A stretch of DNA of 62,309 bases from Aeromicrobium sp. CnD17-E (GCF_024124745.1 NZ_JAMXRU010000010.1:1-62309), one strand, 5' to 3'; positions 50,172 through 62,159 are shown, numbered from the stretch's first letter. Numbers and translations are program-made. The notes: generated from the sequence alone by a model not told the origin.

Positions 50172-50518
50172 GCCGAGCCGAGCCGCCGGGCGAGGTCGCT
50201 GTCGTCGCCGCGGGTCTCGAGGTCCTCCAGCGCCAGGGCGATCGCGGCCCGCACCAGGCGTCCGCGGTCGACGTTGCGCCGCACGCTGCTGCGCAGCTGG
50301 AGCCGGGCCTGCTCGATCGCCAGCAGCTCCTCGCTCGTGACGTAGACCGTCATCTTCTCGTCGTGCTTGATGCGTCCGCTGTCGCGCGGTGCCGCGGGAG
50401 CAGCGGACCCGGCGGGCTCCTGCTCGGCCTGGTCCGGCTCGACGCTCGGGTCGGGTGCGGGGCGGCGCGAGCGGGCGGAGGGCGCCGTGGGACGGAACAG
50501 CTCGTCCGCCCCGGGCAT
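50168..50518 (-). CDS. Ribbon-helix-helix-like protein between parA and scpA
   Basis: A 116-residue protein. The N-terminal half is Pro/Ala/Arg-rich and disordered. KMTVYVTSEELLAIEQARLQLR, then VDRGRLVRAAIALALEDLETRG, looks like a ribbon-helix-helix (CopG/Arc) DNA-binding unit of about 50 residues. It starts 2 bases after parA and overlaps scpA by 4. ATG 50518 is preferred; ATG 50536 is possible. It may be the DNA-binding partner of the ParA protein. Confidence 0.75.
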   Translation of the reverse strand: MPGADELFRPTAPSARSRRPAPDPSVEPDQAEQEPAGSAAPAAPRDSGRIKHDEKMTVYVTSEELLAIEQARLQLRSSVRRNVDRGRLVRAAIALALEDLETRGDDSDLARRLGSA

Positions 50519-50520
50519 GC

Positions 50521-51369
50521 TCACGCGTCGGGGCATCGGTGCAGCACCTCCCGGGCGAGCTGGCGGTACGCGTCGGCTCCCGGCGAGCTGGCGGCGTACT
50601 CGGTGATCGGCACGCCGGCGACCGTCGCGTCGGAGAACTTGACGGTGCGTCGGATGACGGTGTGGAAGACGAGGTCGCCCCAGCCCTGCACCAGCGTCTG
50701 CAGCACCTCACGGCCGTGCAGCGTGCGACCGTCGTACATCGTGCCGAGCAGGCCGATGATGCGCAGGTCGAAGTTGGTGCGGTCGCGGACCTTCTCGATC
50801 GTCTCCTTGAGCAGCGCCACGCCGCGCAGCGCGAAGTACTCGCACTCCAGCGGGATGATCACGCCGTCGGCAGCCGTCAGGGCGTTCACGGTGAGCAGGC
50901 CCAGCGACGGCTGGCAGTCGATGAGCACGACGTCGTAGTCGTGCAGCACGGGGTGCAGCGCGCGGGCGAGCACCTGCTCGCGGCCGACCTCGGTCACGAG
51001 ACGCATCTCGGCAGCGGAGAGGTCGATGTTGGCGGGCACGAGGTCGAGGCCCGGCACCGACGTCTCGAGGACGATGTCCTTGAGCGTCAGCTCGCGGTCC
51101 ATCAGCACGTGGTAGATCGACTGCTCGAGGTCGTGGGCGTTGAAGCCCAGCCCGACCGTCAGCGAGCCCTGCGGGTCGAAGTCGAGCAGCAGCACCCGCC
51201 GTCCCGCCTCGACCAGCGCCGCACCCAGGTTGATGGTGGTCGTCGTCTTGCCGACGCCGCCCTTCTGGTTGCACATCGCGATGATCTGCGCGGGTCGGCC
51301 GCCCTGGCGCGGTGACGGCTCGGGGAAGTCGGGCGCGGGGCGTCCGGTGGGTCCGAGTTCGTCGCTCAT
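50521..51369 (-). CDS. parA: ParA-family ATPase (Soj-like)
   Basis: A 282-residue Walker-type ATPase with the deviant P-loop KGGVGKTTTT in IIAMCNQKGGVGKTTTTINLGAAL (about residues 29-52), DFDPQGSLTVGLG, and YDVVLIDCQPSLGLLTVNALTAAD. Encoded next to scpA/scpB, away from the origin, as in other Actinobacteria. Likely acts in chromosome or cargo positioning together with the small RHH-like protein encoded next to it. Confidence 0.92.
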   Translation of the reverse strand: MSDELGPTGRPAPDFPEPSPRQGGRPAQIIAMCNQKGGVGKTTTTINLGAALVEAGRRVLLLDFDPQGSLTVGLGFNAHDLEQSIYHVLMDRELTLKDIVLETSVPGLDLVPANIDLSAAEMRLVTEVGREQVLARALHPVLHDYDVVLIDCQPSLGLLTVNALTAADGVIIPLECEYFALRGVALLKETIEKVRDRTNFDLRIIGLLGTMYDGRTLHGREVLQTLVQGWGDLVFHTVIRRTVKFSDATVAGVPITEYAASSPGADAYRQLAREVLHRCPDA

Positions 51370-51489
51370 CAGTCTCCTTACGCCGCGGCCGGTCGCCGCC
51401 CGGCGATCGTCGGGCCACTGTACCGCGCTCGACGGGCGTCCCGGCGCGCCTGGCCCCGCCGGTCGGGACCGCTCTCCCGGCGCTCCTGC

Positions 51490-52425
51490 TCAGTCGACGG
51501 CGCGGGGGTGCGACGTCGCGTAGACCTCGCGCAACCGGTCGACCGTCACGAGCGTGTAGATCTGCGTCGTGGTGACCGAGGCGTGCCCGAGCAGCTCCTG
51601 CACGACGCGGACGTCGGCACCGCCGTCGAGGAGGTGGGTCGCGAAGCTGTGCCGCAGGGTGTGCGGCGAGACGTCGGCATCGACCCCGGCGGCACGCGCT
51701 GCCCGGGACAGCACCGTCCACGCGCTCTGGCGGCTCAGCCGTCCTCCGCGGGCGTTCAGGAACAGGGCCGCCCCACCGCGTCCGGTGGCCGACACGAGCC
51801 CCGGTCGGGCGACGGTCAGGTAGTCGCCCAGCGCGGCCGCCGCGTAGGAGCCCACCGGCACGATGCGCTGCTTGCCGCCCTTGCCGCGCAGCAGGGCCGT
51901 GCCCTCCTCCAGGTCGAGGTCGTCGACGTCGAGACCGACCGCCTCGGAGATCCGCGACCCCGTGCCGTACAGCACCTCCAGCAGCGCGCGGTCGCGCTTG
52001 GCCAGGCTCGTCCCCGCCGCGCCGGCAGCCTCGAGGATCGCCTCGACCTGGTCGAGCGGCAGCGCCTTCGGCAGCCGCGAGGCGGGACGGGGCGGCTTCA
52101 CGGCCGCCGTCACGTCGGTCGCGACGAGCTGCTCGCGCAGGCAGAACTTGTGGAACCCCCGCACCGCGACGACCGCCCGCGCGGCGCTCGAGGCGCCGAG
52201 GGGCGCGTGCTCCTCGTCGCCCGTGCGCAGCGCCGCGAGGAAGGCCAGCACGTCGGTCTCCGCCACGTCAGCCACGTCGTGCACGCCGGCACCGTGCAGG
52301 TGCTCGCGGTAGCGGCGCAGGTCGCGCCGGTAGCTGCCGAGCGTGTTGGCGGCGAGACCCCGCTCCACGCCGAGGTGGCCCAGGTAGTCCTGGACGGCGC
52401 GGTCGAGGTCGCCGGCGTCGCTCAT
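51490..52425 (-). CDS. xerD: Site-specific tyrosine recombinase XerD
   Basis: A 311-residue recombinase resolving chromosome dimers with XerC. N-terminal SAM-like domain ([33 protein letters not shown]), then [18 protein letters not shown] (Arg), [39 protein letters not shown] (His-x-x-Arg, His, Tyr). ATG 52425 is the start. All catalytic residues are present. Confidence 0.93.
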   Translation of the reverse strand: MSDAGDLDRAVQDYLGHLGVERGLAANTLGSYRRDLRRYREHLHGAGVHDVADVAETDVLAFLAALRTGDEEHAPLGASSAARAVVAVRGFHKFCLREQLVATDVTAAVKPPRPASRLPKALPLDQVEAILEAAGAAGTSLAKRDRALLEVLYGTGSRISEAVGLDVDDLDLEEGTALLRGKGGKQRIVPVGSYAAAALGDYLTVARPGLVSATGRGGAALFLNARGGRLSRQSAWTVLSRAARAAGVDADVSPHTLRHSFATHLLDGGADVRVVQELLGHASVTTTQIYTLVTVDRLREVYATSHPRAVD

Positions 52426-52435
52426 CGTCGCCGGC

Positions 52436-54780
<2,345 letters not shown>

Positions 54781-54831
54781 TCAGCGGGACCGACGGCGGG
54801 CGCCGTGGTCGTCACTGCTCCACGGGATTCC

Positions 54832-54837
54832 AGTGTA
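54832..54837 (-). promoter_or_regulatory. Possible -10 element upstream of pyrG
   Basis: TACACT on the minus strand, 85 bases before the TTG start, in the 146-bp gap between steB and pyrG. No convincing -35 at 16-18 bp. Confidence 0.3.
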
Positions 54838-54893
54838 GCCCCTCGCCGCGGCGGCCATGACCAGCCGGGGCGGCGCGGCGACCACGCGCCGGA

Positions 54894-55742
54894 CTAGCGC
54901 GGGACGGAGCCGTCCTGGCTGCGCGAGGTGCCCCACGCACCGGTCTCGCCGGCGGCCACGCGGGCGAGGGCGAGAGCCGTGACGGCCCGGCCGGCGGCCG
55001 AGTCGGTCACGTCGACGGTCGAGACCTGGGAGGCCTCGCGGCGGACGACGTCGACCGCGCCACCGTCGAGGCTGGACGCCGACGGACCGGCCAGCAGCGT
55101 GCCGTCGCCGGTGCCGGCGAGCGCGCGCAGCAGACCGGTGACGACCTCGGCGGAGTCGCCGAGTCGCGACGGGCCCGCGACCACGACGGCCTGGCCGGCG
55201 AACCGCTCGGGTGCGGCGCTGGCCGAGGTCAGACCGCCCTCCTCGAAGGCGGACGCCGTCGTGCGTGCGGTCTGGTCGAGCTCGCGGCCGGCGCGGCCGA
55301 GCAGCGAACGACCCAGCGCCGCACCGACGCGCGCGTAGCCCTCGCCGGAGGAGTCGGGGGCCGCCTCCTCGGTGACGCTCTCGGCGAACTGACGGTTGGC
55401 CGGGTCGACGAGCTTGGCGGTCAGCGCGACCGTGCCGGTGATCGTCGCACCTGCCCTCTCCAGGTTGCGACGGACGCCGGCGACCTGCTCCGCGTCGGCG
55501 CCGGGCAGGGTGAGCAGCACGACGGACCGGTCGTCGAGGGTGCCCTCGATGAGGCCGGTCGACGTGCGCGCCGCGTACCCGTTCTCGAAGGACACGAGCG
55601 CGGAGTCGCCGGCCGACGACGAGCCCTGCTCGCGGTCGGGGGCGAAGCGGCCGTCGAGCGCGCCGGCGCCGAGCGCGACGCCCGCGGCCAGGGCCAGCAG
55701 GACCGCGGCGATCGAGACGAGGTGGTACCGGAAGGTGATCAT
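54894..55742 (-). CDS. steB: SteB/MctB-like envelope protein (copper transporter family)
   Basis: A 282-residue protein with one N-terminal membrane helix (ITFRYHLVSIAAVLLALAAGVALGAGAL) followed by an extracytoplasmic Ala-rich domain. It matches the MctB/SteB family (Rv1698-like), which works with SteA at the division septum in Corynebacteriales and has been linked to copper. ATG 55742 follows the steA TAG with no gap. Confidence 0.85.
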   Translation of the reverse strand: MITFRYHLVSIAAVLLALAAGVALGAGALDGRFAPDREQGSSSAGDSALVSFENGYAARTSTGLIEGTLDDRSVVLLTLPGADAEQVAGVRRNLERAGATITGTVALTAKLVDPANRQFAESVTEEAAPDSSGEGYARVGAALGRSLLGRAGRELDQTARTTASAFEEGGLTSASAAPERFAGQAVVVAGPSRLGDSAEVVTGLLRALAGTGDGTLLAGPSASSLDGGAVDVVRREASQVSTVDVTDSAAGRAVTALALARVAAGETGAWGTSRSQDGSVPR

Positions 55743-56912
55743 CTACAGCAGTCCTTCGAGCCAGGTGCGGAGGTCGGCCAGGCGCTCGCCGAGCACGGCG
55801 TACCAGTCGGCGCCCGTGGGCGTGGTGCCCACGGCGGCGACGACGGCCAGGACGCCCGCGAGCAGGATGAGCAGCACGGGCCACGCGGGCATGGTGCGGC
55901 GGGTGAAGTGGGCCACGGCGTGCGCGTCGACGAGCGTCGCCGACGTCCGCAGCCGCGTGACGAACGAGCTGGCCACGTCGGCCGTGCCCCGTTCGAGGAA
56001 CTCGACCAGGCCGCGCGGCGCCCCGACCTCGACGACGACCGGCGCGTCGTTCGCGTCGGCCAGCAGGATCGCGAGGTCGGCTGCGGAGCCCGTCGCCTGG
56101 AACACGGTCACGTCGACGTGCGCGCGCTCGAAGCGCTCCGCACCGTCGGTGCGTCCCGACGGGCTCACGACGACCACGTCGGCGCCGCTGCGCAGGGCGC
56201 GGTCGGACAGGTCCTGGAGGTGCCCGATCACGACGTCGGGCTTGATGCGGGTCTCCAGCAGGGCGTCGGCGCCGGCGGCCACGCCGACGACGACCGCGCC
56301 GGAGTCGCGGATCCAGCGACGGATCGCCTTGAGGTCGTGCTCCCACTGGTAGGCGCGCGAGACGACGACCACGGGCCGACCACGGAGCTTGGGGTCGAGA
56401 CGCGGGATCCTGGCGCCCTCGAGCAGCAGGGCACGCTCGCGCTCCAGGTGGTCGGAGGCGTTCGCGGTGAGCGAGCCCAGCTTCGTGGCGAGCTCGCGCT
56501 CCGCGGCACCGAGCCGCTCGGAGCGGGTCGCGTCGTCGACCATCTGGCCCTGCGCGACGAGCACCTCGTTCTTGAAGATCTTGCCGTCGGCGATGCGGAC
56601 GGTGTCGCCGCTGCGCAGCCGGGTCCAGATGCCCGCACCGACGTGGTCGACGAGGGCGATGCCGGCGTCGGCCAGCACCTGCGGACCGGAGTTGGGGTAG
56701 CGACCGGTCGAGGACTCCGCCGCGTTCAGCACCGCCCGGACCTTGCGCTGCACCAGGGCGTCGGCCTGGGCGCGGTCGAGGTCGGGCAGGTCGACGACGG
56801 CGATGTCGCCCGCGCGGAGCGACTTGGCGGCACCGTCACCGGCGCGGGCGAAGCGCACGACCCCGACGATGTCGCCGGTCGTGTCGTCGGTGGATCGGGT
56901 GCGTCGAGACAT
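55743..56912 (-). CDS. steA: SteA-like division protein
   Basis: A 389-residue protein. VVDLPDLDRAQADALVQRKVRAVLNAAESSTGRYPNSGPQVLADAGI is the SteA N-terminal signature; a thiamin-pyrophosphokinase-like catalytic fold follows; two C-terminal membrane helices (MPAWPVLLILLAGVLAVVAAVG) anchor it. In Corynebacterium SteA and SteB affect cell separation. ATG 56912 is preferred to a start 24 bp upstream. Confidence 0.87.
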   Translation of the reverse strand: MSRRTRSTDDTTGDIVGVVRFARAGDGAAKSLRAGDIAVVDLPDLDRAQADALVQRKVRAVLNAAESSTGRYPNSGPQVLADAGIALVDHVGAGIWTRLRSGDTVRIADGKIFKNEVLVAQGQMVDDATRSERLGAAERELATKLGSLTANASDHLERERALLLEGARIPRLDPKLRGRPVVVVSRAYQWEHDLKAIRRWIRDSGAVVVGVAAGADALLETRIKPDVVIGHLQDLSDRALRSGADVVVVSPSGRTDGAERFERAHVDVTVFQATGSAADLAILLADANDAPVVVEVGAPRGLVEFLERGTADVASSFVTRLRTSATLVDAHAVAHFTRRTMPAWPVLLILLAGVLAVVAAVGTTPTGADWYAVLGERLADLRTWLEGLL

Positions 56913-56990
56913 CGTCGTCCATCGTGGCACGCACACCCCGGCCCTCCTGGCAGGTCGGGTCGGCGCGTCACGGCGCGTCGGCCGGTCGGC

Positions 56991-58676
56991 TCAGAGCCGT
57001 CCGGCCAGCTCCAGCAGCTCGCGGGCGTGCGCCTGCGCGGCCTCGGACTCGTCCTGGCCGGCGAGCATCCGCGCCAGCTCGTCGACACGCGCCTGGCCGT
57101 CGAGCCGCACGACGCTGCTGCTCGTGACGTTGCCGTCGTCGTCCTTCATGACGTGGAAGTGGTGGTGTGCGAAGGCCGCCACCTGCGGCAGGTGCGTCAC
57201 CGCCAGCACCTGGGGGCCCTCGGCCAGCCGGGCGAGCCGGCGGCCCACCTCGACCGCCGCGCGCCCGCCGATGCCCGCGTCGACCTCGTCGAACACCAGC
57301 GTCGGGACCGTGCCCTGGTCGGCGAGGACCACCTCGAGCGCCAGCATGAGGCGCGACAGCTCGCCCCCGCTCGCCCCCTTCGCCAGCGGACGCGGTGCGG
57401 AGCCGTTGTTGGCGGCGAAGAGCAGCTCGACGTCGTCGATGCCGTGGGCCGCGGGAACGGCGCCCTCGGGCACGCTGACGGCGACCTCGAGCCGGGCCGA
57501 CGGCATGGCCAGCTGGGTGAGCTCCTCCCCCACCAGCGCCGCGAGCCGGGTGCCGGCCTCCCGGCGCACCTCGCTCATGCGGTGGGCGAGGTCCAGCACC
57601 TGGGGCTCGAGCGCCTCGACCTCCGCCTCGAGGTCGGCGATGGCCTGGTCGTCGTGGTCGAGCTCCCCGGCCTCGGCGGCAGCCTTCTCCTGCCAGGCCA
57701 GCACGTCGGCGACGGAGGGGCCGTACTTGCGCTGGAGGGCCGCGAGGGCCGCACGGCGTTCCTGGACCGCGGCCAGCCGGGCGGGGTCGACCTCGACACC
57801 GTGGGCGTAGGCGCTCAGGTCGGCCGCGACCTCGTCGAGCAGGATGCCCACCTCGCGCAGCCGCTGTGCCACGTCGTCGAGCTCGGGATCGTGCCCGGCG
57901 ACGTCCTGCAGCGCCGCCGACCCGGAGGCGACGACGTCGCGCGCGGCGGCGCCGTGGTCGCCGGCGAGACCCTCGTGCGCGGTCAGCGCGGCCTGCACCA
58001 GCGCCTCGGCGTGGGCGAGCCGGCCCTCCTCGGTGACCAGCTCCTCGTCCTCGCCCTCCCGCGGCTGGACGTCGGCGATCTCCGCGAGTCCGTGCTGCAG
58101 GAGGTCGAGCTGGCGGGCCCGTTCCCGCCCGTGCTGGCGCAGCTCCTCCAGGCGCGCCCGCGCGGAGCGCAGCCGGGCGTACCGCGGGGCGTACTCGTCC
58201 GCGAGCGCCGCGAGCGAGTCGCCCGCGAAGGCGTCGAGCGCCGACCGCTGGGCCGACCCGCGCAGCAGCCGGTGCTGGTCGGACTGTCCGTGCACCGCCA
58301 CCAGGGCGTCGGTCACGTCGGACAGCACCGCGGCCGGCACGGTCGCACCGCCGGCGACGGCACGCGACCGGCCCTGCGCCGACAGCACCCGACCCAGCAC
58401 GACGACGTGGTCGTCGACCGTGCCCCCGGCGTCCTCGACCGTGCGCACGACCGGCGACCCGCCCGGCACCTCGACGCTCGCCTCGACCCGCGCCTGGCGC
58501 TCGCCGTGCCGCACGAGGCCCGCGTCGGCACGCCCGCCGCGCAGCAGCCCGAGCGCCGTCACGACCATGGTCTTGCCCGCCCCCGTCTCACCGGTGATGA
58601 CGGTGAAGCCCGCGTCGAGCTCGAGCTCGGCGGACTCGATGACACCGAGCGAGCTGAGCCGCAGGTGCTGCCACAT
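56991..58676 (-). CDS. recN: DNA repair protein RecN
   Basis: A 561-residue SMC-like ATPase. Walker A GETGAGKT near residue 30 in AGFTVITGETGAGKTMVV; coiled-coil arms in the middle (LRSARARLEELRQHGRERARQLD); ABC signature KGASGGELSRLMLALEVVL and Walker B TLVFDEVDAGIGG in the C-terminal head. Acts in double-strand break repair. ATG 58676 shares one base with the nadK stop (TGATG). Confidence 0.95.
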   Translation of the reverse strand: MWQHLRLSSLGVIESAELELDAGFTVITGETGAGKTMVVTALGLLRGGRADAGLVRHGERQARVEASVEVPGGSPVVRTVEDAGGTVDDHVVVLGRVLSAQGRSRAVAGGATVPAAVLSDVTDALVAVHGQSDQHRLLRGSAQRSALDAFAGDSLAALADEYAPRYARLRSARARLEELRQHGRERARQLDLLQHGLAEIADVQPREGEDEELVTEEGRLAHAEALVQAALTAHEGLAGDHGAAARDVVASGSAALQDVAGHDPELDDVAQRLREVGILLDEVAADLSAYAHGVEVDPARLAAVQERRAALAALQRKYGPSVADVLAWQEKAAAEAGELDHDDQAIADLEAEVEALEPQVLDLAHRMSEVRREAGTRLAALVGEELTQLAMPSARLEVAVSVPEGAVPAAHGIDDVELLFAANNGSAPRPLAKGASGGELSRLMLALEVVLADQGTVPTLVFDEVDAGIGGRAAVEVGRRLARLAEGPQVLAVTHLPQVAAFAHHHFHVMKDDDGNVTSSSVVRLDGQARVDELARMLAGQDESEAAQAHARELLELAGRL

Positions 58677-59608
58677 CAGACGTCCTCGACCCGTCGCCCG
58701 AGGCGACGCTGCTCCGCCGTGCCGCGCCAGCCTGCGACGGGCAGGTCGAACTTGCGGACGAGCCGGTCGGCGAAGGGCGCCTCGTGGAGCCGGGCGAGGC
58801 GGGCCGGGGTGGTGGCACGTCGGACCTCCACACGGGCGCCCCGCGGCAGCTCCGCGGCACGGCGCCCGTCGCACCAGAGCACCCCCGCGGTCGTCTCCCC
58901 CATGACCTCGATCGCCAGGGTCGAGTTGGGCGAGACGACCAGCGGCCGCGCGAAGAGGGCGTGCGCGCTGATCGGGACCATCAGCAGGGCCTCGACCTCC
59001 GGCCACACGATCGGTCCGCCGGCGCTGAAGTTGTAGGCGGTGGAGCCGGTGGGCGTGGCGCAGACGACGCCGTCGCACCCCCAGCGCGAGACGGGCCGGT
59101 CGTCGATCTCGACGACCAGCTCGAGCATGCGCTCGCGCGAGGCCTTCTCGACGGTGGCCTCGTTGAGCGCCCAGTTCGTCGCGACGACCTCGTCGCCGAC
59201 GCTGACCGTGACCTCGATCGTCAGCCGCTCCTCGACCCGGTAGGTCCGGTCGACGACGCCCTGCACGACGGCCTGCAGGTCGTCGACGTCGGCCTCGGCG
59301 AGGAATCCGACGTGCCCGAGGTTCACACCGAGCACCGGCGTCTGGGTGCCCCGGCAGATCTCGGTGGCGCGCAGGATGGTGCCGTCGCCACCGAGGACCA
59401 CCGCGAGCTCGCAGCCGTGGGCCGCGCCCTCCCGCGCAGGGATCACGCCGACCTCGCCGATCCCGGCCGCCACGAGGTCGTCGCGGTCGGACTCCAGCAC
59501 GCAGACACCGATGTCGGCACTGCGCAGGTCGGTGGCCAGGCGCGCCGCGAGCGACGTCGCCTCCTCGCGTGCGGTGTGGACGATCAGCAGGACGCGGCGC
59601 TCGCTCAT
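58676..59608 (-). CDS. nadK: NAD kinase
   Basis: A 310-residue kinase producing NADP+. GGDGTILRATEI, LGVNLGHVGFLAEAD, NEATVEKASRERML and CATPTGSTAYNFSAGGPIV are the four family motifs. ATG 59608 overlaps the tlyA stop (ATGA). Placed between tlyA and recN, the standard actinobacterial order. Confidence 0.96.
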   Translation of the reverse strand: MSERRVLLIVHTAREEATSLAARLATDLRSADIGVCVLESDRDDLVAAGIGEVGVIPAREGAAHGCELAVVLGGDGTILRATEICRGTQTPVLGVNLGHVGFLAEADVDDLQAVVQGVVDRTYRVEERLTIEVTVSVGDEVVATNWALNEATVEKASRERMLELVVEIDDRPVSRWGCDGVVCATPTGSTAYNFSAGGPIVWPEVEALLMVPISAHALFARPLVVSPNSTLAIEVMGETTAGVLWCDGRRAAELPRGARVEVRRATTPARLARLHEAPFADRLVRKFDLPVAGWRGTAEQRRLGRRVEDV

Positions 59609-60438
59609 GCGTCGTCCCCGTCCGCCGTCCCGAGGGGCCCGCGCGCGACGACGTCGGCGACGGCCGAGCGGTCGGGCACCGACGGCTCGGGGTCGCGCCG
59701 CAGCCAGCAGAAGTACTCGACGTTCCCCGCCGGTCCGGGCAGCGGGCTGGCCGCCAGCCCGTGGGTGCCCCACCCCTGCTCGAGCCCGCTCGCGCAGACG
59801 CGCAGCACCGCGTCGGCATGCAGCTCGGGGTCGCGCACGACCCCGTTCTTGCCGAGGTTGCCGCGGCCCACCTCGAACTGGGGCTTGATCATCAGCACGA
59901 TGTCGCCCTCCTCCTGGCAGACGGCGGTCAACGCGGGCATCACCACGGTAAGGGAGATGAACGACAGATCGGAGACGACCGCGTCGACGGCGCCGCCGAC
60001 GTCCTCGCGGGTCAGGGTGCGCACGTTCGTGCGGTCGTGCACCTGGACCCGCGGGTCGTCGCGCAGCCGCCAGACGAGCTGGCCGTACCCGACGTCGACC
60101 GCCACGACCTCGCGCACGTCGCGGCGGAGCAGCACGTCGGTGAACCCGCCGGTGGAGGCGCCGGCGTCGAGCACGCGCCGACCCTGCAGCCGCAGTCCCT
60201 GCGGCTCGAACACCTCGAGGGCCCCGAGCAGCTTGTGCGCGCCGCGGGAGGCCCATCCCGGGTCGTCGTCCTCCCGGACGACGACGGCCTGGTCGGTGCC
60301 GACCTGCGTGGCCGGCTTCGCCGCCCGCTGGCCGGCGACCAGCACCTTGCCGTCCGCGATGAGCTGACCGGCGTGGTCACGGGAGCGCGCGAGCCCCCGG
60401 CGCACGAGCTCCGCGTCGAGCCGGACCCGCCGGCTCAC
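59605..60438 (-). CDS. tlyA: TlyA-family rRNA 2'-O-methyltransferase
   Basis: A 277-residue protein: N-terminal S4 RNA-binding domain (RLDAELVRRGLARSRDHAGQLIADGKVLVAG), then FtsJ-like methyltransferase with WASRGAHKLLGALEVF, VLDAGASTGGFTDVLL (SAM motif) and SDLSFISL. It methylates 16S and 23S rRNA and affects capreomycin sensitivity in mycobacteria. GTG start (GTGA overlap upstream). Confidence 0.94.
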   Translation of the reverse strand: MSRRVRLDAELVRRGLARSRDHAGQLIADGKVLVAGQRAAKPATQVGTDQAVVVREDDDPGWASRGAHKLLGALEVFEPQGLRLQGRRVLDAGASTGGFTDVLLRRDVREVVAVDVGYGQLVWRLRDDPRVQVHDRTNVRTLTREDVGGAVDAVVSDLSFISLTVVMPALTAVCQEEGDIVLMIKPQFEVGRGNLGKNGVVRDPELHADAVLRVCASGLEQGWGTHGLAASPLPGPAGNVEYFCWLRRDPEPSVPDRSAVADVVARGPLGTADGDDA

Positions 60439-60689
60439 GAGGAGCGGCCCGGCCTGCTCGCCCCCGTGAGCACCTCGCGCAGGGTGCGGTGCACCGCGTC
60501 GAGCACCTCGGGGCGACGGGCCAGCTCGACCTCCTCGAGCCGCTCGAGCTGTTCGACCAGGGTCAGCAGCTCGGGGTGGTCGGCACAGGCCTCCTGGGCC
60601 TGCGCGACGAGTGCCGCCACCGGGTCGACGCCGTCGTCCACGGGCGGCTGCGCGGACGCCTCGCTCGCGGGGTCGTGGTGCTCGGTCAC
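60435..60689 (-). CDS. Conserved small acidic protein upstream of tlyA
   Basis: An 84-residue protein. PVAALVAQAQEACADHPELLTLVEQLERLEEVELARRPEVLDAVHRTLREVL is predicted to form two or three helices. The N-terminus is polar. GTG start; coupled to tlyA (GTGA). A small helical protein at this position is usual in the Nocardioidaceae; no function known. Confidence 0.75.
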   Translation of the reverse strand: MTEHHDPASEASAQPPVDDGVDPVAALVAQAQEACADHPELLTLVEQLERLEEVELARRPEVLDAVHRTLREVLTGASRPGRSS

Positions 60690-60693
60690 CGTG

Positions 60694-61692
60694 TCATCCT
60701 CCCAGACGGACGTCCGGCGCGTCGTGCCCGGCGTCCACGGCCGACCAGGCGAGGCCGAGGACCGCGCGCACCGACGTCGTGGCGGCGGGGTCGCCGCTCG
60801 TCAGCACGACGGTGCCGGTCCTGCGCTCTGCGGTCGCGTCGCCGCACCGGGAGGTGTCCCCGTCGACGACGACGGCGAGGTGCTGCTCGACCAGGCCACG
60901 CAGGTCGGTGGAGACGAAGCCCGGGCGGCGGTCGGGCGCGAGCGCCGCCAGCTCCGCGAGGTCGCTCACGCCGGTCAGCACGGCGAGCGCCGGGATGCCC
61001 GCCCGGGTGGCGCCGTCGATGTCGGTGTCCACGCGGTCGCCGACCATGAGGGGGTGCCGGGCACCCGTCCGGCGCAGCGTCTCGTCGAAGAGGGGACGTT
61101 CGGGCTTGCCGGCGACGCGGGGCTCCCGTCCGGTGGCGGCCACGACGGCGCGCACGAGGGTCCCGTTGCCGGGCGCCGTGCCCCGTGGCGTCGGGATGCT
61201 GAGGTCCAGGTTGCTGGCGTAGTACGGAAGTCCGGCGGCGACCGCGTACGCGGCCTCCGCGAGGTGGCGCCACCCGATCTCGCGGTGGAACCCCTGCACC
61301 ACGGCCGCGGGATCGTCGTCCGCGGAGTCGACGCAGACGAGTCCGGCCGCCTCGAGCGGCTCGCGCAGCCCCGGTCCGCCGACGACCAGCACGCGCGAGC
61401 CCGACGGCAGGTCGGCGGCGATCATCCGAGCCACGGCCTGCGCCGAGGTCACGACCTCGCCGTCGTCGTGCACGGGCATCCCGAGGTCGCGCAGGTGCCG
61501 AGCCACCTCACCAGCCGGACGTGCGGCGTTGTTGGTCAGGTAGGCGATCCGTGCGCCGTGGCTCACGCAGGTCTCCAGCGCCTCGGAGGCGCCGGGGACG
61601 GCGTCGGCCCCTACGTAGACGACACCGTCGAGGTCGAGCATGACGAGGTCGTGAGCCTCGCAGAGCGGGACGTCGCTGGTCAGCAGAGGCAT
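60694..61692 (-). CDS. HAD-superfamily hydrolase (NagD/phosphoglycolate-phosphatase-like)
   Basis: A 332-residue type IIA HAD phosphatase: motif I VMLDLDGVVYVG (nucleophile Asp), motif II YLTNNAARP, motif III GKPERPLFDE with MVGDRVDTDIDGATRAG (motif IV). After about residue 255 there is a 75-residue C-terminal extension without a known domain. Likely substrate: a small phosphate ester. ATG 61692. Confidence 0.88.
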   Translation of the reverse strand: MPLLTSDVPLCEAHDLVMLDLDGVVYVGADAVPGASEALETCVSHGARIAYLTNNAARPAGEVARHLRDLGMPVHDDGEVVTSAQAVARMIAADLPSGSRVLVVGGPGLREPLEAAGLVCVDSADDDPAAVVQGFHREIGWRHLAEAAYAVAAGLPYYASNLDLSIPTPRGTAPGNGTLVRAVVAATGREPRVAGKPERPLFDETLRRTGARHPLMVGDRVDTDIDGATRAGIPALAVLTGVSDLAELAALAPDRRPGFVSTDLRGLVEQHLAVVVDGDTSRCGDATAERRTGTVVLTSGDPAATTSVRAVLGLAWSAVDAGHDAPDVRLGG

Positions 61693-61702
61693 GCCTCCGA
61701 GA

Positions 61703-62053
61703 CTACTGAGCGGCGGCCACCGCACTGCACGAGGCCAGCTCGACGGCGTACCAGCTCTGCCCGCCACCGGCTGCTCGACTGAAGCGACGCCGCAGGCACC
61801 CCGTCACCGCGACGGTCGCGCCGTCCTCCAGGCGTGAGACGGTCCGCCTCAGGCGTGAGGTCCAGGCGACGCACTCGATCGTGTCGACGGTCTGCCGCGA
61901 CCGAGCGCGGGCCCCTGCCCGAGGCGGGTCCCGGCGGACCACCAGACGGAACGTGACGATCTCGTCGCCGCTCGGCAGGGTCCGCTGCTCGGGCGGGCCG
62001 GACACCCGGCCCGTGAGGGAGACGAGGTTCTGGTGCGATGGCTGCTGCGTCAT
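61703..62053 (-). CDS. Single-stranded DNA-binding protein-like (short SSB paralogue)
   Basis: A 116-residue OB-fold protein: VSLTGRVSGPPEQRTLPSGDEIVTFRLVVRR, TIECVAWTSRLRRTVSRLEDGATVAVTGCLRRR and WYAVEL match SSB strands. It lacks the long flexible tail and the acidic C-terminal tip of the main SSB, so it is a second, shorter paralogue, as found next to recN/tlyA in related genomes. Possible role in repair or competence. Confidence 0.8.
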   Translation of the reverse strand: MTQQPSHQNLVSLTGRVSGPPEQRTLPSGDEIVTFRLVVRRDPPRAGARARSRQTVDTIECVAWTSRLRRTVSRLEDGATVAVTGCLRRRFSRAAGGGQSWYAVELASCSAVAAAQ

Positions 62054-62159
62054 CTCCCCAGCGTGGCCGCTCCTCCACCGCTGGACGAGGGCGTCCTGAC
62101 GGGCTGTGGACGGCGTCAGTGCAGCGTCGAGGTGCCTGTGGACGACCCCTCGACGTCGC

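Noticed and set aside
55722-59036. Plus-strand open frame of about 1100 codons opposite steA, recN and nadK
   Set aside because: Antisense to three conserved genes with clear motifs; composition is that of a shadow frame.
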